Shown here: piece after piece, positions 16,329 through 25,168 of the stretch | Numbering within the stretch: position 1 is the stretch's first letter | Layout of the letters: the number at the start of each line of letters is the position of its first letter | Origin: Polaribacter sargassicola | GTDB taxonomy: Bacteria > Bacteroidota > Bacteroidia > Flavobacteriales > Flavobacteriaceae | DNA: 48,957 nucleotides | Direction: 5' to 3' | Assembly (NCBI RefSeq): GCF_021991835.1 | Contig: NZ_JAHDAU010000014.1 | Span: 1 to 48,957, forward strand | Translations under genes and position numbers: made by a program | Notes under the pieces: model-generated | Seen by the model: the letters and a program-made list of their open reading frames with translations, nothing else | Database searches by the model: none | Told to the model about the DNA's origin: nothing

Positions 16329-16684
16329 TTTAAAAGGTTTTTAGAATCTGTAACTCTAAAACAATTTTCTGTACCAAGAAATTTAGGATCTCCAAACTCT
16401 TCAGACCAAAAGCCTTCTAAGATATCTTTACTTAAACATTTGTAAACGACAGTGCCTTTGTAAATGGTGTTTTCTAAGCCTAAATAATTAAAGTTAATAA
16501 CAAGAATATTGTTTTTAAAAAAACCGTTTCCAAATTGTTCTTGGCTATCATTTATTGTCCACTTAGCAACAATTCTATAGTTGTTGTCTAAAGATAAATA
16601 AAGAAAACCTTTGTAAGAGTTTTCTTCATCGTCTTGGTTACTACCTATTACAGAGAACGTGCCTACTAGATCTTTAATTGTCAT
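16325..16684 (-). CDS. small protein of unknown function
   Basis: 119 aa, no signal peptide or membrane segment. It looks all-beta, with alternating hydrophobic/polar strands and glycine turns (GFLYLSLDNNYRIVAKW, GNGFFKNNILVINFNYLG, YKGTVVYKCLSKDILEGFW), as in small lipocalin-like or sandwich domains. I do not recognise a family. The frame is probably real: it starts with ATG, keeps a protein-like composition and ends precisely against the convergent EamA stop, overlapping by 4 bp. Confidence 0.6.
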   Translation of the reverse strand: MTIKDLVGTFSVIGSNQDDEENSYKGFLYLSLDNNYRIVAKWTINDSQEQFGNGFFKNNILVINFNYLGLENTIYKGTVVYKCLSKDILEGFWSEEFGDPKFLGTENCFRVTDSKNLLN

Positions 16685-16950
16685 TTAGATTTTTTAAAAA
16701 TAAAATCAAAAGTACTATAATTCTAATAGAAGTTCATTGCAATTTTGTTGATTGATGATTCAAGAAATAAAATACTGAATGTCATATAGAGGTATTAGAG
16801 ATGACTTGTTTCGTAATTCAAAAATTTTAAGGTGTGATAACCGGTCTTCGCTCTATTATCGTAGTTAAGAAGTGGTAAAATAAACCTTCTAGGTATCATG
16901 GTAGAGGTACTTAAAATTTTACATCTACTTAAATCAATTCATTCTATCTT

Positions 16951-17460
16951 TTAAAAACGTTTTCCAATACCAATACCTAAAGACCAAGTATTAAAATGAT
17001 TGATACGGTGGTCGTAAAAAACAGTAGGAGAAACATCCCAATGATTGCCAAACTCTATTTCATACTCAATTCCTGTTCTAATCACAAAAAGAGTTTCCTT
17101 GTTTTCTAATTCTATCCCACTACCTAATACTAAAACCCATTCTTTGTGAAATTTCCAAAGTCCATCAAAAGTAAAAACAACAGGATATTCTTTTTCTATA
17201 TAAAGTTGATGCTCTTTTTCTACTTCAAAAGTTTCTAATTCTAAATCGTTATGAAAACCGAATCCCCATTCTTCATTAACCCAATATTCTAAATCTAATC
17301 CTATAGAAGGTACAATAACAGTTTTGTTTCCTTCATTAGTGGCCATGGGTATGTACGTTTGACTTAGTACGGGGCTTACTCTAAAATGTTTGAAATGTTC
17401 TTGAGAAAAAGACAAGAAACTACTCAATAAAAAGACGATTAAAAGGCTATTTTTTTTCAA
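16951..17460 (-). CDS. small outer-membrane beta-barrel-like protein
   Basis: 169 aa with a signal peptide (MKKNSLLIVFLLSSFLSFSQ) and a terminal phenylalanine (IGIGKRF) after alternating aromatic/hydrophobic strands (YWVNEEWGFGFHNDLELETF, WVLVLGSGIELENK), as in outer-membrane barrels of about eight strands. The signal peptide begins at a TTG codon (17458-17460); no ATG is available, so TTG is the likely start. The function is unknown. It is divergent from the PUL sensor gene and probably unrelated to it. Confidence 0.7.
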   Translation of the reverse strand: MKKNSLLIVFLLSSFLSFSQEHFKHFRVSPVLSQTYIPMATNEGNKTVIVPSIGLDLEYWVNEEWGFGFHNDLELETFEVEKEHQLYIEKEYPVVFTFDGLWKFHKEWVLVLGSGIELENKETLFVIRTGIEYEIEFGNHWDVSPTVFYDHRINHFNTWSLGIGIGKRF

Positions 17461-17641
17461 AATGTATAATTTTTAATGGGATAAAATTAGAGTGTTTTTA
17501 ATTTTTAAAACATGATAAATGTTACTGTTATTTTAATAAAAAATCTGTTTTATTGTGCCAGGTGTTAGGAGTATGGATGGTTTTTGCAGCCTTGTTCTGT
17601 ATTTTTGTTTAATTTAGTAACCAAACATTAGAGAATTAGAG

Positions 17642-20437
17642 ATGTATAAAGGTTTATTTATTTTATTTTTTACGATGCTTTCATATAGCTGTTTTGGGCA
17701 AGAATTGCCACCTATTAACACTTATACAGCTAAAGAATATAAAGCGGAAAATCAAAATTGGGCCATTTCTCAAGCAAAAAATAAATTTATCTATGTTGCT
17801 AATAACAAAGGTTTATTAGAATTTAATGGAGCAAATTGGCAATTATATCCGACTCCTAATGAAACTATAATGAGAAGTGTAAAAGTGGTAAATGATAAAA
17901 TTTACACAGGCTTTTATATGGATTTTGGGTTTTGGAAGAAAAATAATTATGGCGAATTAGAGTTTACTTCTATTGTAAAAAGTGAAGGCATTAAAATGCT
18001 AGAAGATGAGCAGGTTTGGAATATTTTAGAGGTAGATAATTGGATTATTTTTAAAACTTTAGAAAGAATTTATCTCTATAATGTAGCAACTAAAGAGGTG
18101 AAGATTATAAACTCTGACTATAGATTGCATAAACTATCAAAAGTAAAAGGAGTTATTTATTTTCAAGAAGAAAACAAAGGCGTTTTTAAAATTGAACATG
18201 GAGTTGCTAAATTGGTTTCTGATCATCAAATTTTAAAAGATGGAGTTGTTGTAGAGTTTTTTAGTCAAGGAGATGAAATATTAGTTTTAACTCAGAAATC
18301 TGGTTTTTTCTATTTAAAAAATAATCAACTTGTTAAATGGGAAACACCATCAGAATCTATACTTAATAAAGTAACTATTTACAGTGCTAAATTACTAAAG
18401 AACAATGATTATGCTTTAGGTACTATTTCTGATGGTTTTATTTATTTAAAGAGTAATGGTGTTATAGATTATCAAATAACCCAAAGTTCTGGATTAAATA
18501 ATAATACACTGCTTTCTGTTTTTGAAGATGTAGATAATAACATTTGGTTGGGTTTAGATAATGGTATTAATTGTGTTAATAACAGTTCGCCTATTAAGAT
18601 TCATACAAATAAAGTGAATTTTATAGGTACTATTTATGCCTCTGTACTTTATAAAGAAAAACTGTATTTAGGAACCAACCAGGGTTTATTTTATAGAAAT
18701 CAAAATTCTGATGATGCATTCAAGTTGGTAAAAAATACGCAAGGTCAGGTGTGGAGTTTGTCCGTTATAGATAATCAATTGTTTTGTGGTCATACATCTG
18801 GTACTTTTTTGGTAGATAATGACACTTCTACATTAATATTTAATAAACAAGGTACTTGGCGATTTAGTAAAATAGATGACAATACAATTTTACAAGGTAC
18901 TTATGACGGTTTGTATATTTTAAAAAAAGCAAATAACAAATGGTCTTTAAGAAATAAAATAGAAGGCTTTAATAATTCTAGTAAGTATTTTGTAAAGTAT
19001 GATGCGCATCAATTTTTTGTAAACCACGAGTACAAAGGTGTTTTTAAAATTACTTTAGATAAAGAGTATACAAAAGTTGTAAGTTTAAGTAAAGAGGAAT
19101 CTTTAACTAAAGGTTTGCATTCTAGTCTTGTATCTTATTTAGATAAAATATTGTACACCAGTAAAAAAGGAGTCTTTTTGTACGATAGAGAAAAAGATGT
19201 TTTTAAAAGAGATACAGTTTATAGTCAATTAATTTCAGAAGAGGATTTTATTTCAGGAGAATTAATTTTTAGCAAACAAAAGAATACACTTTGGTCTTTT
19301 TCTAAGAATAATATTAAATATTTAAGACCGGGTAAATTAAGCAATAAACCAATTGTTAAAAGCATTCCATTTTCTAGTGCAATGCCAAAGGCAGCTTATG
19401 GGTACGAAAATATTATTCATTTAGGTAAAGATAAATACCTTATTGGTACATCTAGTGGTTATATAATTATCAACTTAAATCGTTTAGAAGTAAATAGGGA
19501 GTTTGATCTTAAAATTAATAAGATAAATAATTTTGTTTTAGATCAACCAAAAGTAAAAGTAGATCTAACTTCTAAACAAGACTTTTTATATAAAGAGAAT
19601 AATTTTGAATTCTTTTATAGCGTGCCCAATTATAGTAAGTTTATAGATATAAAATATCAATATCTTTTATCAGGAAAAAGTGAACAATGGAGTGATCTTT
19701 CAGATGCGGAATCTGTATTGTTCGAAAACGTGTCTTATGGTAATTACATTTTTAAGGTAAGAGCTGTAGTAGATGGTAAAATACTCGGCAAAGAAGCTTC
19801 TTATCATTTTACAGTAGGCAAACCTTGGTATTTGTCTACTACTTTTGTGGTACTATATATTGTATTGTTTTTATTTGCTTTTTATTTGGTGCATGCTGCA
19901 TCTAAAAGATATTACAGAAAACAACGAGTAGAACTGCTAGAAAAAACAAACAAAGAGTCAGAGTTAAGAGAATTAGAAAATTCTCAGAAGCTTATTAAGC
20001 TGAATAATGAAAAGTTAAAAAGTGATATAGAAAGTAAAAATAGAGAATTGGCTACTTCTACTATGAATATCATTAAAAAGAATGACTTTTTAAATATGAT
20101 TAAAAATGAGTTGATAAAAGGTGATGCTAATAGCGTAAGTAAAGTTGTGAAAATTATTGACCGAAACTTAAATAATAAAGATGATTGGAACATGTTTCAA
20201 GAAGCATTTAATAATGCAGATAAAAACTTTCTAAAAATAGTAAAAGAAAAGCATCCAACTTTAACACCTAACGATTTACGACTTTGTGCTTATTTAAGAT
20301 TAAATCTTACTTCTAAAGAAATTGCACCTTTATTAAATATTTCTACACGAAGTGTAGAGGTTAAAAGGTATCGATTGAGAAAAAAAATGGAATTACCTCA
20401 TGATTCTAATTTAACAAACTACATTTTAGAGCTGTAA
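17642..20437 (+). CDS. PUL sensor/regulator: beta-propeller, Y_Y_Y domain, TM helix, LuxR-type HTH
   Basis: 931 aa. Order: signal peptide (1-20); periplasmic beta-propeller repeats (about 25-620, with repeated NKGLLEFNG and DNIWLGLDNGINCV type blades); Y_Y_Y domain (about 640-715); one transmembrane helix (about 738-758, FVVLYIVLFLFAFYLV); coiled coil (about 765-815); LuxR/GerE-like HTH (about 870-931, NLTSKEIAPLLNISTRSVEV). There is no histidine kinase, so the glycan signal probably passes straight to the DNA-binding domain. Such proteins stand next to the susCD pair they activate; susC starts 222 bp downstream on the same strand. The ligand is probably a beta-1,3-glucan oligosaccharide (inference from neighbours). 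Confidence 0.9.
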   Translation: MYKGLFILFFTMLSYSCFGQELPPINTYTAKEYKAENQNWAISQAKNKFIYVANNKGLLEFNGANWQLYPTPNETIMRSVKVVNDKIYTGFYMDFGFWKKNNYGELEFTSIVKSEGIKMLEDEQVWNILEVDNWIIFKTLERIYLYNVATKEVKIINSDYRLHKLSKVKGVIYFQEENKGVFKIEHGVAKLVSDHQILKDGVVVEFFSQGDEILVLTQKSGFFYLKNNQLVKWETPSESILNKVTIYSAKLLKNNDYALGTISDGFIYLKSNGVIDYQITQSSGLNNNTLLSVFEDVDNNIWLGLDNGINCVNNSSPIKIHTNKVNFIGTIYASVLYKEKLYLGTNQGLFYRNQNSDDAFKLVKNTQGQVWSLSVIDNQLFCGHTSGTFLVDNDTSTLIFNKQGTWRFSKIDDNTILQGTYDGLYILKKANNKWSLRNKIEGFNNSSKYFVKYDAHQFFVNHEYKGVFKITLDKEYTKVVSLSKEESLTKGLHSSLVSYLDKILYTSKKGVFLYDREKDVFKRDTVYSQLISEEDFISGELIFSKQKNTLWSFSKNNIKYLRPGKLSNKPIVKSIPFSSAMPKAAYGYENIIHLGKDKYLIGTSSGYIIINLNRLEVNREFDLKINKINNFVLDQPKVKVDLTSKQDFLYKENNFEFFYSVPNYSKFIDIKYQYLLSGKSEQWSDLSDAESVLFENVSYGNYIFKVRAVVDGKILGKEASYHFTVGKPWYLSTTFVVLYIVLFLFAFYLVHAASKRYYRKQRVELLEKTNKESELRELENSQKLIKLNNEKLKSDIESKNRELATSTMNIIKKNDFLNMIKNELIKGDANSVSKVVKIIDRNLNNKDDWNMFQEAFNNADKNFLKIVKEKHPTLTPNDLRLCAYLRLNLTSKEIAPLLNISTRSVEVKRYRLRKKMELPHDSNLTNYILEL

Positions 20438-20440
20438 CTT

Positions 20441-20455
20441 CCCCTACATTTTAAG
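20441..20455. promoter_or_regulatory. candidate activator site, left half (CCCCTACA)
   Basis: CCCCTACATTTTAAG begins three bases after the regulator stop codon. The core CCCCTACA is repeated in inverted form at 20587-20594. GC-rich tracts of this kind stand out in an otherwise about 25% GC gap and may be bound by the regulator's HTH. Confidence 0.4.
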
Positions 20456-20586
20456 TTTTTACCTATACAATACCACAACAAAGGTAATTTAGCATTAAAA
20501 TATGTTAATTAAATACATATTTAAAATCGCCTTGTTTATTGGCTATTTAATGATTTTACTAGGTTTAATTTGCGATGTATGTTTTT

Positions 20587-20594
20587 TGTAGGGG
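20587..20594. promoter_or_regulatory. candidate activator site, right half (TGTAGGGG)
   Basis: TGTAGGGG is the exact reverse complement of CCCCTACA at 20441-20448. It lies 65 bp upstream of the susC start codon, a suitable distance for activating the PUL promoter. Confidence 0.4.
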
Positions 20595-20659
20595 TTATTT
20601 TTACGATTTAACTAATTATTAACGGTATTTTTATGATGAAATAATAAATACCCTTATTC

Positions 20660-23659
20660 ATGAGAAAAAAAATAACATTATTACTCCTTTTATTGATAGG
20701 TTTTTTTGCGAGTGCACAAACTTTAAATGTAAAAGGTGTTGTTAAAGATGCAAAAACAGGCGATCCCTTACCTGGAGTAAGTATATTAATAAAAGGAACA
20801 ACAGTAGGTACGCAAACCGATTTTGATGGACTATACAGTTTTACGAAAGTAAAAAAAGGAGAAACTCTTGTATTTAATTATTTAGGATATACTATAGTAG
20901 AAGTTTTAGTTACTAAAGAAACCATTGATGTCTCTTTAGAAGAATCTGCAGAAACTTTAGATGAAATTGTTGTAGTAGGTTATGGTAAGCAAAAAAGAAA
21001 AGATGTTACAGGTTCTGTTTCTATTGTAGGAGAAGAAACATTAAATGTATTAAAACCCATAGATGCTACTTCTGCATTACAAGGTACAACATCTGGTGTT
21101 GCTGTAAACTTGTCTTCAGGAGCGCCAGGAGCTAAGGTAAATATTTTAATTAGAGGGGTTAGTTCTAATACTAACAACCAACCTTTAACAATTGTAGATG
21201 GTTACGAAGGAGATTTAAATAGTATCAACCCTAATGATATAGAATCTATTACAGTGCTAAAAGATGCACAAGCTGCAATTTACGGTATTAAAGGGGCAAA
21301 TGGTGTTGTTTTGGTTACTACAAAAATTGGTAAAAAGAATAAAAAAGCAATTGTAAAGTATGATACTTATGCCGCTTTGCAACAAACTACCAAAAAGTTA
21401 GACTATTTAAACGCCACAGAATATGCAGTGGTTTTAAATGAAGCGTATGCTGCAAGCGGGCAATCAATTCCTTATACAAATTTAAGTGATTTGGGTAAAG
21501 GTACAGATTGGCAAGATGAATTGTTTAATAATGCAATGCTTATTAATCATAATATTAGTTTAGCTGGAGGAGGAGATAATTTTAGGTATTTTGTAAGTGC
21601 TTCTCGTACAGAACAAGACGGTATTATAGCTAAAGATAAATCTAATTTCGAAAGAAATAATATAAAAATAAACATAGGGATAGATATTACAGAAAAATTA
21701 AACTTCTCTTTAATTTCTAACTACTTTACAAGTACTTCTAGAGGTTTTGATGGTTCTTTATTGTTTAATGGTTTAAATTATGCACCTACTTTTGGGGTGG
21801 ATGAAGATGATACAAATAATTTTTTAGGGATAGAAGTTGTAAACCCTTTATCATTGTTAAGTAATACTTATGGAGAAACAAATGGAAACGGAATTGAAGG
21901 TAATTTTAAATTAGAGTACAAACCAATTGAAGGTTTAAATGTGGTTTCTCGTGTTGGTTATAAAATTTATAACGAAAAGCTTCGTTCTTTTACGCCAATT
22001 CAAGATTATGGATCTAGTAAAGTGTATAACAAAACACAAAGTTCTGTATATCAATATAAAACAACGTCTTCAAGAGTCTTGTGGGAATCTTTTGCTACTT
22101 ATCAAAAAACCTTTGCTAAAAATCACAATACTAGTTTTACAGTAGGTACTAGTGTACAGAATGATTTATTTGATGGTATTTATGTAACAGGTTTTGATGT
22201 GCCTAACAACTCTTATGAATTTGCAGACATTAGTTTAACAAACACACAAAGCGAGCAAAGAAGTTTAAATACAGGAAATAGTGATATTAGATTAACGTCT
22301 TATTTTGGTAGAGTTCAATATGATTATAAAGGAAAATATTTATTTTCTGGATTAATAAGAAGAGACGGAGCTTCTGTTTTTGCGGAAGATAAAAGAGTAG
22401 ACAATTTCTGGTCGGCTACTTCTGGGTGGAAAATTTCTGATGAAGAATTTTTAAAAGATAGCAAAACAATTTCGTTTTTAAAATTAAGAGCAAGTTATGG
22501 TACTTTAGGAAACTTGGTAGGTAATAACTTATACAGATCTTTATTAAATGGAGAAGGTACTTATGTTTTTGATGGTAGTTTGGTAGATGGTGTAGCACAA
22601 GGAGGTTTGCCAAATCCTTTAGCTACTTGGGAAACTGCGGTAAAATTAGATATAGGTTTAGATTTAAATTTATTTGACGATAAACTAACATTTGTTGCCG
22701 ACTATTTTGAGGAAACAAGAAAAGATTTATTGATAGAGAGTTTTCCTGTGTCTGGTTTGTTAGGTGCTGGTGCTGCAGGAGGTTCTAATCCAACAGTAAA
22801 TGCAGGTACTTCTAAAAATACAGGTGCAGAATTAGCAATTAATTACAATGCTATTGCTAAAAATAATTTTAGTTTAAACTTTGGTTATAACATAACTTAT
22901 GTTAAAAATAAGGTAACCGATGTTTTAGATGATGCTTTTGTAGAAGGAGGTAGTTTTGGTGTAGGTAATCTAGCGCCTTCTAGAATGGAGGTTGGGCAAC
23001 CGATAGGTTATTTTTACGGATTAGTATCCGACGGTATTTTTCAAAATCAAGCAGAAATAGATGCGCACCCTAGTCAATCCGGTTTAGGGGCGTCTACATC
23101 ACCAGGAGATATAAGGTATAAAGATACCAACAATGACGGTGTTATAAATTTTGATGATAGGGTTAATATTGGTAAACCTCAAGCAGATTTTTACATGGGC
23201 TTTAATGTTGCTGCTAAATATAAAAATTGGGATTTTACCTCTTATTTATACGCAGAGTTAGGCAAAGATATTGTTAGAAATTACGAACGTTTTTTACCAA
23301 ATGTTAATAAACCAGCTTATTATTTAGATAGATGGACAGGAGCGGGAACTAGTAATTCTGTACCAAGATTAACAAATGACGCAACAAATAATAAGTTGTT
23401 TTCAGATTTCTTTGTAGAAGATGCATCATTCTTGCGTATGCAAAACATTCAAATAGGATATAGTTTTTCTCAAAACTTATTAGAAAAAATAGGTTTGTCT
23501 AAGTTAAGATTATACAGTTCAATCAATAATTTATTTACACTAACAGATTATTCAGGTTTCGATCCTTCTATAAATGATGGTGCAATAGGCGCAGGTATAG
23601 ATTCTGGTAACTATCCATCGGCAAGACAGTTTTTATTAGGATTAAATGTTGAATTTTAA
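20660..23659 (+). CDS. susC: SusC/RagA TonB-dependent glycan transporter
   Basis: 999-aa outer-membrane protein that imports oligosaccharides using TonB energy. Order: signal peptide (1-19, ending FFASAQ); carboxypeptidase-regulatory-like domain (about 23-100, VKGVVKDAKTGDPLPGVSIL); LDEIVVVGYG linker; plug (about 110-220, LQGTTSGVAVNL, IRGVSS, YGIKGANGVVLVTTK); 22-strand barrel to the end with a terminal Phe. It is the first gene of the locus and is followed after 10 bp by susD. The neighbouring glucanases point to beta-1,3-glucan (laminarin) oligosaccharides as cargo. Confidence 0.96.
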   Translation: MRKKITLLLLLLIGFFASAQTLNVKGVVKDAKTGDPLPGVSILIKGTTVGTQTDFDGLYSFTKVKKGETLVFNYLGYTIVEVLVTKETIDVSLEESAETLDEIVVVGYGKQKRKDVTGSVSIVGEETLNVLKPIDATSALQGTTSGVAVNLSSGAPGAKVNILIRGVSSNTNNQPLTIVDGYEGDLNSINPNDIESITVLKDAQAAIYGIKGANGVVLVTTKIGKKNKKAIVKYDTYAALQQTTKKLDYLNATEYAVVLNEAYAASGQSIPYTNLSDLGKGTDWQDELFNNAMLINHNISLAGGGDNFRYFVSASRTEQDGIIAKDKSNFERNNIKINIGIDITEKLNFSLISNYFTSTSRGFDGSLLFNGLNYAPTFGVDEDDTNNFLGIEVVNPLSLLSNTYGETNGNGIEGNFKLEYKPIEGLNVVSRVGYKIYNEKLRSFTPIQDYGSSKVYNKTQSSVYQYKTTSSRVLWESFATYQKTFAKNHNTSFTVGTSVQNDLFDGIYVTGFDVPNNSYEFADISLTNTQSEQRSLNTGNSDIRLTSYFGRVQYDYKGKYLFSGLIRRDGASVFAEDKRVDNFWSATSGWKISDEEFLKDSKTISFLKLRASYGTLGNLVGNNLYRSLLNGEGTYVFDGSLVDGVAQGGLPNPLATWETAVKLDIGLDLNLFDDKLTFVADYFEETRKDLLIESFPVSGLLGAGAAGGSNPTVNAGTSKNTGAELAINYNAIAKNNFSLNFGYNITYVKNKVTDVLDDAFVEGGSFGVGNLAPSRMEVGQPIGYFYGLVSDGIFQNQAEIDAHPSQSGLGASTSPGDIRYKDTNNDGVINFDDRVNIGKPQADFYMGFNVAAKYKNWDFTSYLYAELGKDIVRNYERFLPNVNKPAYYLDRWTGAGTSNSVPRLTNDATNNKLFSDFFVEDASFLRMQNIQIGYSFSQNLLEKIGLSKLRLYSSINNLFTLTDYSGFDPSINDGAIGAGIDSGNYPSARQFLLGLNVEF

Positions 23660-23669
23660 AAAAGAAAAG

Positions 23670-25157
23670 ATGAGAAATTACAATCAAAAAATAAAATTAG
23701 GAATCATCTTTATAGCTAGCTTATTTGTTTTAAGTGCGTGCTCAGATGATTATTTAGATGAAGCTAAAACATATGCAGAAGATTCAGAATCTTACTTTAA
23801 TTCAGAAACAGATTATTACAATGCTTTAGTAGGTGCGTACGATCCTTTACAGTCTACATTTATCAATGTTTTAATGGGAGAAATCGCCTCTAATAATACT
23901 TTATGTGGTGGAGAAAGTGCAACAGATGTACCTGGTTATCAACAAATAGATGATATGACACATACTCCTGTAAACGATCAGCTTCAAAACCTTTGGAACT
24001 GGATGTTTGGTGGTGTTAACAGAGCAGCATACATTATAGAATTTAAAGACAAAACAGAATTTACAGGCAAAGAAGTAATTATCGGAGAGGCTTATTTTTT
24101 AAGAGCCTATTATAATTTCGAATTGGTAAAGTGGTTTGGAGACATTCCAATCAAAGCAGAAGGACGTTTTGAGTTGGGTGATGAAAAAACAATACCAAGA
24201 TCGCCTAAAGAAGATGTTTATGCATTAATAGAATCAGATTTAGAATATGCTGTTGCTAATTTATCGTATACAGCTCCAGAAGTAGGTAGAGCTACAAAAG
24301 GAGCAGCAGAAGCTTTATTGGGAAAAGTTTATTTATATCAAGAAAAATTTGATGAAGCTGCCGCTGTTTTAGAAAGTGTCATTAATAACGGAGGTTATGT
24401 TTTAGAATCTGATTATAATAAAATTTTTGAATTTGATGGAGAAAACGGTACAGGATCTGTTTTCGAAATTCAATATACAGATACAGAAGGTGCTGGTTTT
24501 GAGTGTTTGCAATGTAGCGAAGGAAACGTAGCGGTAGGTTTTCAAGGAGTTAGAGGTTACGAAGGAGATTTGTTTACTTCTGGATTCAGTTTTAATGTGC
24601 CAACACAAGAAGTTGTAGATGCTTTTGAAGAAGGAGATCTTAGAAAAGAAGTCGCCATTTTAGATATAGCTGCTTGGGCTGCAGAAACAGGAGCAACTTA
24701 TACTACAGGTTATGAGCATACGGGATATTTTAACAGAAAATATTTACCAAGAAAAAGAAGCGAAGATGCTGCAGGAGATTTAAACCTTACCAATCCTAAT
24801 AATTACAGAGCTATTCGTTTTGCAGATGTTTTATTAATGGCTGCAGAAGCAAATAATAGAAAATCAAGTGCCGATGATACAAAAGCTAAATTGTATTTAA
24901 ATAGAGTAAGAGAAAGAGCTTTTGGTAATTCTAATAACAATATAACTACAACGGGTTCTAATTTAACATCTGCAATTTACAATGAACGTAGAGTAGAGTT
25001 GGTAGGCGAGGGTCATCAGTTTTTCGATTTAGTAAGAACAGGCAGAGGAGCACAAATACCAGGTTTTACAACAGGGAAAAATGAAGTTTTTCCTATTCCG
25101 ATAGAAGAAATACAGTTTTCTCAAGGTAACTGGACGCAAAATAATAACTATAATTAA
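23670..25157 (+). CDS. susD: SusD/RagB surface glycan-binding lipoprotein
   Basis: About 495 aa. I prefer the ATG at 23670 (MRNYNQKIKLG) because the signal sequence begins there; an earlier in-frame ATG at 23646 would overlap susC. The lipobox is VLSAC followed by Ser-Asp-Asp, like the export signal that moves lipoproteins to the cell surface in flavobacteria. The fold is helical TPR-like, with GEAYFLRAYYNFELVKWFGDIP and the C-terminal ERRVELVGEGHQFFDLVR, both standard SusD signatures. It forms the lid over SusC and captures glycan. Confidence 0.96.
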   Translation: MRNYNQKIKLGIIFIASLFVLSACSDDYLDEAKTYAEDSESYFNSETDYYNALVGAYDPLQSTFINVLMGEIASNNTLCGGESATDVPGYQQIDDMTHTPVNDQLQNLWNWMFGGVNRAAYIIEFKDKTEFTGKEVIIGEAYFLRAYYNFELVKWFGDIPIKAEGRFELGDEKTIPRSPKEDVYALIESDLEYAVANLSYTAPEVGRATKGAAEALLGKVYLYQEKFDEAAAVLESVINNGGYVLESDYNKIFEFDGENGTGSVFEIQYTDTEGAGFECLQCSEGNVAVGFQGVRGYEGDLFTSGFSFNVPTQEVVDAFEEGDLRKEVAILDIAAWAAETGATYTTGYEHTGYFNRKYLPRKRSEDAAGDLNLTNPNNYRAIRFADVLLMAAEANNRKSSADDTKAKLYLNRVRERAFGNSNNNITTTGSNLTSAIYNERRVELVGEGHQFFDLVRTGRGAQIPGFTTGKNEVFPIPIEEIQFSQGNWTQNNNYN

Positions 25158-25168
25158 TATTTAGAAGT

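Noticed and set aside
23646..23669. Earlier in-frame ATG of susD, overlapping susC
   Set aside because: It would place eight charged residues before a normal lipoprotein signal sequence; the ATG at 23670 fits better.
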